Origin: Chloroflexota bacterium
GTDB lineage: Bacteria > Chloroflexota > Dehalococcoidia > SAR202 > UBA826
NCBI GenBank assembly: GCA_002696685.1
Contig: NZSI01000003.1
Location: forward strand, 1 to 12,702
Direction of reading: 5' to 3'
DNA length: 12,702 nucleotides
Shown here: in pieces, positions 7,613 to 12,702 of the stretch
Layout: every line of letters starts with the position of its first letter
How positions within the stretch are numbered: position 1 is the stretch's first letter
Made by a program: the position numbers and the translations under genes
The notes under the pieces: model-generated
Told to the model about the DNA's origin: nothing
Database searches by the model: none
The model's input: only the letters and a program-made list of their open reading frames with translations

Positions 7613-7865
7613 TTGTGACCAAACCCAGGATTTCCCACGCAGCGCAATTCTGTAAAGCATGGAAATACATAACTAAAAGTAGTGGTACCCCTAACAGGAC
7701 TCGAACCTGTGCCTCCGGTTTAGGAATTGTACAGAGCCAGTTTTTGAACGTGCCGCGGTATACCGATTTAGCTTCAATTGTTCGTAAAACACATTCTACC
7801 TTTGATGGCTAATCCTTTCTTTTATTGGTGCGTCTTTGGATTTATGTGACCAAATTGTGACCAAA
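7613..7865. repeat. Repeated TTGTGACCAAA motifs around the tRNA fragment
   Basis: TTGTGACCAAA occurs at 7613-7623 and 7855-7865, and its core GTGACCAAA again at 7846-7854, on either side of the tRNA-Arg fragment. Direct repeats around a tRNA-derived core resemble arm-type sites of a tyrosine recombinase. No integrase gene is in the window. Confidence 0.45.
7683..7726 (-). tRNA. tRNA-Arg(CCT) 3' fragment, likely attachment-site scar
   Basis: Read on the minus strand: anticodon loop TTCCTAA, anticodon-stem 3' arm ACCGG, variable loop AGGC, T-arm ACAGG-TTCGAGT-CCTGT, acceptor 3' arm TAGGGGT, discriminator A and encoded CCA. The 5' half is absent: TACAA precedes the loop where CCGGT is needed, and no matching ACCCCTA follows upstream. 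A break in the anticodon loop with the 3' end kept is the usual footprint of tyrosine-recombinase integration. It cannot make a working tRNA. By that logic the element lies on the high-coordinate side, with an intact copy beyond the window. Confidence 0.75.
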
Positions 7866-7983
7866 TATATATACAATTTCATAACATAGAATCTCGTTTA
7901 TATAAGTTACTGGACATGTAGAACAAATATTCTATAACATTGTATAAAGAGCAAATTAATTATCAGTACATGGGTGCTTAATA
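7727..7983. other. AT-rich stretch between tRNA scar and mosaic ORF
   Basis: No gene is visible. The segment 7860-7970 is notably AT-rich. TGGACA (7911-7916), 16 bases, then TATAAC (7933-7938) is a fair plus-strand sigma-70-type promoter that would serve the ORF at 7984. Confidence 0.4.
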
Positions 7984-8235
7984 TTGAAGATAAAATCTGG
8001 TCATCTAACATTCATTGACCTATTCGCCGGATGTGGAGGGGGAACTCAACCATCTCCGGATATAGACGCCACGGTTGAAGCCAGGGTTCAGGCAGAGCTT
8101 GCAACTGCGGCAAATATAGAGGCCCGTGTGAAGGATGAACTGGCAAAGGCAATGCCAACATCCACTGTTACCCCGATGCCTACCGTGACGGATTCAACAC
8201 CAAAACAACATCTACAGCAACACCGAACTCCATGA
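7984..8235 (+). CDS. Mosaic ORF: methyltransferase-like start joined to a lipoprotein stalk
   Basis: The first residues, from a TTG start, read KIKSGHLTFIDLFAGCGG, an exact C5 cytosine methyltransferase motif I (the SAM-binding FxDLFAGCGG). After CGGG the sequence is not a methyltransferase but QPSPDIDATVEARVQAEL and ANIEARVKDELAKAMPTSTVTPMP, a charged coil plus Thr/Pro linker typical of surface lipoproteins, as found before TPR domains. It ends with TGA inside an ATGA overlap with the TPR gene. Only a weak SD (GGGTG) is seen. Either it is a fusion scar through a shared GCGGG, or LFAGC is a poor lipobox and the whole thing a real lipoprotein leader; the Asp and His in the leader argue against secretion. 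It is probably non-functional or a fragment of the next gene. Confidence 0.45.
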   Translation: MKIKSGHLTFIDLFAGCGGGTQPSPDIDATVEARVQAELATAANIEARVKDELAKAMPTSTVTPMPTVTDSTPKQHLQQHRTP

Positions 8236-8960
8236 CGCCGGCACAGAGACATCACAGCCAAGGGGTGAGCCTCTATGACAGTGGTGAATACCAGAAAGCT
8301 ATAGAGGAATTCTCCCAAACTATAGAACTAGACCCACAGGACGCTGAGGCCTACTACAGCAGAGGTCTTTCATACGCGAATCTGGGGCAATATGAGAGAG
8401 CAATTGAAGACTATGACAAGGCTATCGAACTGGAGCCACAGTACACTTGGGCTTACAACAACAGAGGTAGTTCATACCGCAAACTGGGGCAATACGAGAG
8501 AGCAATTGAGGATTTTGACAAGGCTATAGAACTGGAGCCACAGTACCCTTGGACCTACGACAGCAGAGGTCTTTCATACGCGAATCTGGGGCAATATAAG
8601 AGAGCAATTGAGGACTTTAACAAGGCTATAGAACTGGACCCCCAGCTCGATTTGGCCTACGCCAACAGGGGTGTTTCATATGACGAACTGGGGCAATATG
8701 AAAGAGCAATTGAGGACTATGACAAGGCTATAGAACTGGAGCCACAGTTCGCTCAGGCCTACGCCAGCAGGGCTTCTTCTTACTTTTTGTTGAAACAAGA
8801 TGAGAGAGCAATTGAGGATTACAATCAAGCGATTAAGATTGACCCAAATGACGGATATGCTTATTACTGGCGAGGTCAGGCACACTCACAGCTGGGAAAC
8901 TCAGCCCAATCAGCCAAAGACCTGGCGAAGGCTGAGGAGCTTGGGTACGAACCAGACTAA
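8232..8960 (+). CDS. TPR-repeat protein
   Basis: The 242 residues consist of about seven 34-residue tetratricopeptide repeats with the standard W/Y-G-Y-A-P pattern, for example AYYSRGLSYANLGQYERAIE and the recurring YDKAIELEPQ. TPR superhelices bind other proteins. There is no signal peptide. The upstream ORF in another frame encodes the Thr/Pro stalk, and frame 3 just before the ATG still reads TSTATPNS, so the natural protein was probably a stalked lipoprotein now separated by a frameshift. Translation can restart at the ATGA overlap. It converges on the SDR gene with only nine bases between stops. Confidence 0.88.
   Translation: MTPAQRHHSQGVSLYDSGEYQKAIEEFSQTIELDPQDAEAYYSRGLSYANLGQYERAIEDYDKAIELEPQYTWAYNNRGSSYRKLGQYERAIEDFDKAIELEPQYPWTYDSRGLSYANLGQYKRAIEDFNKAIELDPQLDLAYANRGVSYDELGQYERAIEDYDKAIELEPQFAQAYASRASSYFLLKQDERAIEDYNQAIKIDPNDGYAYYWRGQAHSQLGNSAQSAKDLAKAEELGYEPD
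8343..8852 (+). repeat. 102-bp tandem repeats encoding TPR units
   Basis: TGGGGCAATA recurs at 8383, 8485 and 8689 exactly 102 or 204 bases apart, with a near-identical copy at 8587. The first four units are very alike at the DNA level and the fifth (8751-8852) has diverged. Recent unit duplication is the likely origin. Confidence 0.85.
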
Positions 8961-8969
8961 TGCTAATCC

Positions 8970-9734
8970 CTAGCGGCCTCCCATAACGGCTAGAGTATGC
9001 CCCGAGACATATGATGCTTCATCTGAAGCCAAAAATAAGACTGCATCTGCGACTTCACTAGGCTGCCCTAACCTACCAAACGGGGTCATGCGGTTGGGGC
9101 TAAAGTCCACAGTTTCATTAAGTTTTCGTAACTTTGCACCCGCTATTTTCGTATCGATTGGACCTGGTGCAACGCAATTAACATTGATGTTATGTTCGGC
9201 CAGTTCAAGAGCCAAGTCTCGCATGAATCCATGTATCGCTGCCTTAGAGGCTGAGTAAGCAGACCCTCCTTCGTAATAGGCTGTCCATGGTGTGCCTTCT
9301 CGAGCCCCAGATGACAAACAAATTATTTTTCCTTGTTTTCTTTGAATCATGTGAGGTACAGCGGCTTTACTGCAAAGAAATGTCCCACGTAGATTTAATT
9401 TGATAGTGTAGTCCCAATCTTCCACCGGCATTTCCCAGATTTTTGAATTTCGGCTGCCCCCAACATTGTTGACCAGAATATCAATTTGCCCAAAATGTGC
9501 GATTGCAGACTCAATTAGTTGGGATGCTGGCTCTTCTTCAGTGATGTCACCAATTAATGTGACGACCTCGCCACCTTCGTCACGGATTTTTGTCGCTGTA
9601 GCCTCTAACCCTGTTTCATCTATATCGCCTAAAACTAGTCTGGCACCTTCTTGTGCCAAGCGATACGAGATAGCTTCACCTAATCCTCTCGCAGCTCCCG
9701 TGACAATAGCGACCTGATCTTGAACGCGCCCCAT
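8970..9734 (-). CDS. Short-chain dehydrogenase/reductase
   Basis: A classical 254-residue SDR. TGAARGLG (12-19) binds the cofactor; Asp37 at the end of the second strand favours NAD(H). NNVGG (89-93), Asn114 in KLNLRG, Ser142 in LSSG, and Tyr160/Lys164 in YSASK complete the catalytic tetrad. APGPIDTK and ASYVSGHTLAVMGG are the usual C-terminal elements. It oxidises or reduces an alcohol or ketone; FabG-like or a catabolic alcohol dehydrogenase cannot be told apart here. A perfect SD AAGGAGG (9746-9740) is five bases from the ATG. It is the second gene after the GlcG-like protein (57-base gap), probably cotranscribed. Confidence 0.93.
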   Translation of the reverse strand: MGRVQDQVAIVTGAARGLGEAISYRLAQEGARLVLGDIDETGLEATATKIRDEGGEVVTLIGDITEEEPASQLIESAIAHFGQIDILVNNVGGSRNSKIWEMPVEDWDYTIKLNLRGTFLCSKAAVPHMIQRKQGKIICLSSGAREGTPWTAYYEGGSAYSASKAAIHGFMRDLALELAEHNINVNCVAPGPIDTKIAGAKLRKLNETVDFSPNRMTPFGRLGQPSEVADAVLFLASDEASYVSGHTLAVMGGR

Positions 9735-9791
9735 CCTATCCTCCTTATCCGTGCAATTAGGATTGTAAATTTTCAGATATATAAACCTTAG

Positions 9792-10205
9792 TTAAGATGA
9801 CTTCAATCCCGCGTGTTCAAGGGCAGCTCTACAAACATCTTCGTCTTCTTGCGACTTACCGCCGCTAGCTCCTACTGCACCAGCTATCTCTCCGCCCTTG
9901 TAAATTGGAACTGCACCCTGACCCATAATGAAATGTCCATCTTGAAGAACAGTGAAGGCCTGAAATACTGGCCATCGTGATCTGTCTTCGAGTTCTCCAG
10001 ATGGTTCACCAAAACAAGCTGACGCAACTGCTTTTCCTCTTGATATGACTGGCGTTCTCCATGAGGCGCCATCCGTTCGGATCATGGCAATGAGATCCCC
10101 TCTGGCGTCGGTAACTGAAACGCTCATTTTGACGCCAAGTTCTTGTATTTTAGTCTTGGCTCCCTCGATTATTGTTTCTGCTTCTTGCAAAGTAATTGTA
10201 GGCAT
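9792..10205 (-). CDS. GlcG/HbpS family protein (DUF336)
   Basis: The 137 residues have the GlcG/HbpS pattern: TITLQEAETIIEGAK, VSVTDARGDLIAMIRTDGA, SRGKAVASACFGEPSG, GQGAVPIYKGGEIAGAVGAS and GGKSQEDEDVCRAALEHAGL. Members bind haem or small ligands or sit in glycolate and aromatic catabolism operons; many have no known reaction. There is no signal peptide. An AGGGG lies six bases before the ATG. It leads the SDR gene, and a remnant of another gene ends only 22 bases upstream, suggesting an older three-gene catabolic operon. Confidence 0.88.
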   Translation of the reverse strand: MPTITLQEAETIIEGAKTKIQELGVKMSVSVTDARGDLIAMIRTDGASWRTPVISRGKAVASACFGEPSGELEDRSRWPVFQAFTVLQDGHFIMGQGAVPIYKGGEIAGAVGASGGKSQEDEDVCRAALEHAGLKSS

Positions 10206-10227
10206 GATATTCCCCTATTTTGACGCA

Positions 10228-10385
10228 CTAAGCTGATAGATTTTCCAGTTCACAGTCCACAACTTCTTCTAAAGTAATTTTTGGAATAATACCATCCCTA
10301 TAGAAACCCTTATCAAACATTTCAAGGGGTGTCACGGAGCATTCTCTCCAATGCGAACCATGAACGGGGTAGGGGTGCGAAAAAG
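10228..10385 (-). pseudogene. C-terminal remnant of an unrecognised gene next to tRNA-Leu
   Basis: The minus frame ending at TAG (10230-10228) is open back to the 3' end of tRNA-Leu. It reads HPYPVHGSHWRECSVTP, then LEMFDKGFYRDGIIPKITLE and EVVDCELENLSA, which looks like a real protein C-terminus. The only ATG (10320) would give 30 residues and has no SD. The frame starts exactly where the tRNA ends, so it looks truncated at that junction. I do not recognise the family. Confidence 0.4.
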
Positions 10386-10472
10386 TGGTGCCCAGGAAGG
10401 GACTCGAACCCCCACTCTCTTACCGAGAAGCGGATTTTAAGTCCGCCGCGTCTACCATTCCGCCACCTGGGC
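10386..10472 (-). tRNA. tRNA-Leu(TAA)
   Basis: Complete 87-nt gene including encoded CCA. Acceptor arms GCCCAGG and CCTGGGC pair over 7 bp, with discriminator A. The anticodon arm GCGGA-CTTAAAA-TCCGC gives anticodon TAA. A long variable arm follows, then the T-loop TTCGAGT. The long variable arm and anticodon identify leucine. Confidence 0.95.
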
Positions 10473-10543
10473 ATTTTACATTCCAACTGCTAAAAGCAGA
10501 GCACATATTATAACTGGTTAAGAGTAAGAAATGTGCCCTGGTT

Positions 10544-10569
10544 AGATTTGATCATTATTGATCAAATCT
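10544..10569. promoter_or_regulatory. 11-bp perfect palindrome upstream of tRNA-Leu
   Basis: AGATTTGATCA, loop TTAT, TGATCAAATCT. No T-run follows on either strand, so it is not an ordinary terminator. The symmetry suits an operator or an RNA hairpin. It sits about 70 bases 5' of the tRNA. Confidence 0.45.
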
Positions 10570-10711
10570 GTCAGACAAAAGGAACTAAATCGAGGCTTCA
10601 ATAGAACCACTAGTGACCATTTCAACCATAATTTTCATCAAAATTATGCCTAGACATCCGGACTGAAAATCCCCCTACCTCCAATGTAATCCAATAGCCA
10701 TAAAACTGCCT

Positions 10712-10748
10712 TAAATAAAAATGAGGGCGATGCTATATCGCCCTCATT
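10712..10748 (-). terminator. Rho-independent terminator of hppA
   Basis: On the minus strand, a perfect 12-bp stem (AATGAGGGCGAT with ATCGCCCTCATT, loop of 5) is followed by a T-rich tail TTTTTATTT. It starts 32 bases after the hppA stop. Confidence 0.92.
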
Positions 10749-10780
10749 CAAATTTACAACATAGTATATATTGCTGGTTT

Positions 10781-12702
10781 TTAGGCTATAAACAAAGGTC
10801 CAAACACTAATGCCACTATGGACATTAATTTAAGCAGTATGTTCAGTGCTGGTCCCGATGTGTCCTTGAATGGGTCTCCGACCGTATCACCTACAACCGC
10901 GGCTGAGTGCTGGTCAGATCCTTTTCCTCCCAAATTGCCTGCCTCAATATACTTCTTGGCATTGTCCCAAGCTCCACCCGCATTTGCCATCATTATTGCG
11001 AATAAGAACCCGGTAGCAATGGACCCTACAAGAAGCCCGCCTAGAGCTCCAGGACCCAAAATTATGCCAACCACAATTGGAACCACAACGGCAATAAGAC
11101 CTGGCATTACCATTTCTTTCATCGCACCTTGTGTAGATATATCAACAGCCCTTGCGTAATCCGCATCAGCTGTTCCCTCTAGCAAGCCTTCTATTTCTCT
11201 GAATTGTCTCCGGACCTCTTGCACCATCGCATATGCTGCTCTTCCTACAGCCTGCATAGTAAGCGCTGCAAACAAGAAGGGCATAATCGCACCGATTATA
11301 AGGCCCATCATAACTTTTACATTCATTACATCCAGGGTCTGAAGGCCTACTGCCTGAGCGTAGGCAGCCATTAAGGCAAGTGCTGTAAGAACAGCGGATC
11401 CTATAGCAAAACCTTTTCCTGTAGCCGCTGTTGTATTACCCAGCGAATCTAAAGCATCTGTTCGCTCTCTAACCTCTGGATCAAGTCCTGCCTGCTCAGC
11501 AATTCCACCAGCATTATCAGCCACTGGACCATAAGCATCAGTTGCCAGAGTTATACCTAAAGTTGACAGCATACCAACTGCAGCAAGGGCGATTCCATAC
11601 AATTCTGCGAATTCGTAAGAGAGCCACATCGCTACAATGATAACCAAGCCTGGAATCACTGTGCTAATCATGCCGAGACCTAGTCCACCGATCATAATTG
11701 TTGCGGGCCCAGTCTCCGACTGTTCAGCTAATTTTTTGGTAGGGCTATATTCGTAGGACGTATAGTACTCAGAGGCAGTACCTATTAATTGCCCTGCTAC
11801 CAAACCTATCAACACAACCCAGAAAAGGTTGAAGTCGAGACCCAAAAGAACAATCAATCCTCCTGTTCCAATTAGGACAAGGGCGCCAGCTGAAAAAATT
11901 CCCGTCCTCAGGGACCATAGGAGTCGACCCATGTCAGCTCCTTCCCCTGTTCTAACTAAAAAGGTACCGATTATTGAAGCAATGATTCCTATGGATGCAA
12001 CCAGAAGAGGAAACAACTGTAACTCTAAAGTTTTGGCCCCTAGGAACGATGCACCTACCGCTGCTAAGGCGACAGTCGCAATTATCGATCCCACATAGGA
12101 CTCAAAAAGGTCAGCTCCCATACCTGCAACGTCACCAACATTATCCCCGACATTGTCAGCTACAGTAGCAGGGTTGCGGGGATCGTCCTCGGGTATTCCT
12201 TGTTCTATCTTACCTACCAAGTCCGCCCCCACATCGGCAGCTTTGGTAAAAATTCCTCCGCCAACCCTGGCGAACAAGGCTATTGATGATGCTCCAAATC
12301 CAAATCCAGCCACTATAGATGCATCATTACTAAAAACAATAAGCATCAAAGTCACACCTATAAGTGCAAGCCCTACCACCGACATGCCCATTACCGCACC
12401 ACTGTTAAAGGCCACCCTTAAAGCTGGGTTCAAACCTTGCATTGCTTGTACTGTGGTTCGGGTGTTTGCCCTGACGGCTATGCTCATGCCTATAAAGCCT
12501 GCCAATCCTGAACCAAAAGCTCCAACCAAGTAAGCAATCGCAGTGCCGACAGGTATTGAGGAAGTGCTCGGTTTGTCAATTCTACCCGTGACATCGAGGT
12601 CGACAAAAACGGCTAGAATAACTGCCATAATTGCAACAAATATAGCTAACAGCCGATATTCCCGTGATAGAAACGCCATGGCCCCGTCTTGAATGGCCTT
12701 AC
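10781..12702 (-). CDS. hppA: Membrane-bound pyrophosphatase, K+-dependent type (5' end cut)
   Basis: This integral membrane protein couples PPi hydrolysis to H+ (or Na+) export. The visible part has many hydrophobic segments. Counting from the Met at 12679, the substrate and Mg-binding motifs are DVGADLVGK (149-157), DNVGDNVGD (175-183), DAYGPVADNAGG (381-392), and near the C-terminus GGAWDNAKKYIE and GDTVGDPFKDTSGPALN. GNTTAATGKG (414-423) has Ala after NTT, the K+-dependent signature (K+-independent enzymes have Lys). The Met at 12679 is not the start: upstream codons read KAIQDGA, matching the conserved IxxGAMAFLSREY, so the frame continues past the right edge. H+ versus Na+ use cannot be decided here. 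Confidence 0.95.
   Translation of the reverse strand, partial: KAIQDGAMAFLSREYRLLAIFVAIMAVILAVFVDLDVTGRIDKPSTSSIPVGTAIAYLVGAFGSGLAGFIGMSIAVRANTRTTVQAMQGLNPALRVAFNSGAVMGMSVVGLALIGVTLMLIVFSNDASIVAGFGFGASSIALFARVGGGIFTKAADVGADLVGKIEQGIPEDDPRNPATVADNVGDNVGDVAGMGADLFESYVGSIIATVALAAVGASFLGAKTLELQLFPLLVASIGIIASIIGTFLVRTGEGADMGRLLWSLRTGIFSAGALVLIGTGGLIVLLGLDFNLFWVVLIGLVAGQLIGTASEYYTSYEYSPTKKLAEQSETGPATIMIGGLGLGMISTVIPGLVIIVAMWLSYEFAELYGIALAAVGMLSTLGITLATDAYGPVADNAGGIAEQAGLDPEVRERTDALDSLGNTTAATGKGFAIGSAVLTALALMAAYAQAVGLQTLDVMNVKVMMGLIIGAIMPFLFAALTMQAVGRAAYAMVQEVRRQFREIEGLLEGTADADYARAVDISTQGAMKEMVMPGLIAVVVPIVVGIILGPGALGGLLVGSIATGFLFAIMMANAGGAWDNAKKYIEAGNLGGKGSDQHSAAVVGDTVGDPFKDTSGPALNILLKLMSIVALVFGPLFIA

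Larger units (their letters stand above)
10473..10780. other. Spacer between hppA and tRNA-Leu
   Basis: No gene is seen. It holds the hppA terminator (10712-10748), the palindrome at 10544-10569, and a weak GCACAT/ATGTGC pair (10501-10536). The tRNA-Leu promoter must lie here. Confidence 0.6.

Noticed and set aside
7591..7812. Plus-strand ORF across the tRNA fragment
   Set aside because: Its GTPNRTRTCASG stretch is the usual mistranslation of a tRNA 3' end.
7683..10472. tRNA-Arg fragment and tRNA-Leu as the two ends of one element
   Set aside because: Their 3' sequences differ, so they are not direct repeats of one att core.
1..12702. CRISPR array or toxin-antitoxin pair
   Set aside because: The only tandem repeats are coding (21-bp stalk, 102-bp TPR) with no spacers, and no small gene pair has toxin or antitoxin features.

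Overview
The window looks like a piece of a marine Chloroflexota genome, probably a SAR202-like or other Dehalococcoidia relative. The clues are a lipoprotein with a [11 protein letters not shown] linker, a mix of CaiB/BaiF CoA-transferase, nitronate monooxygenase, oxalyl-CoA decarboxylase, amidase and SDR genes, a membrane pyrophosphatase, an MerB-like protein and TTG starts. The lineage is inferred from gene content, not from a marker gene.

Layout. 1-257 (minus) is the N-terminus of a lipoprotein cut by the left edge; its 21-bp repeats also make a false plus-strand ORF. 258-706 is a gene-free spacer before a plus-strand pair: a family III CoA-transferase (707-1918) and a nitronate monooxygenase (2029-2991), separated by a long hairpin. 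An oxalyl-CoA decarboxylase homologue faces them (3056-4795, minus). A 330-bp spacer then leads to a plus-strand pair: a GatC/AtzG-like small subunit (5126-5311) and an amidase-signature enzyme (5317-6744).

The most striking locus is 6790-7485 (minus). It is one continuous MerB-like (organomercurial lyase fold) reading frame interrupted only by two in-frame TGA codons. They fall exactly where MerB has its catalytic cysteines Cys96 and Cys159 (codons 91 and 154, the same 63-residue spacing), the Asp99 equivalent is kept, and each TGA is followed at 18-19 nt by a SECIS-like hairpin. I read it as a candidate double-selenocysteine MerB-like selenoprotein, not a pseudogene.

Downstream of it comes an island-like patch: a tRNA-Arg(CCT) 3' fragment that resembles an attachment site (7683-7726), repeated TTGTGACCAAA motifs, an AT-rich stretch, and a mosaic ORF that begins like a C5 DNA methyltransferase and continues as the stalk of a lipoprotein (7984-8235). 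A seven-repeat TPR protein (8232-8960) follows, possibly split from the stalk by a one-base frameshift.

The rest is minus-strand: an SDR dehydrogenase (8970-9734) and a GlcG/HbpS-like protein (9792-10205) in a likely operon, whose former first gene survives only as a C-terminal remnant abutting a complete tRNA-Leu(TAA) (10386-10472). Last is a K+-dependent-type membrane pyrophosphatase gene (hppA), with a clear intrinsic terminator and its 5' end beyond the right edge. The catabolic genes fit use of organic acids, nitro compounds and amides, but no single pathway is demonstrated.
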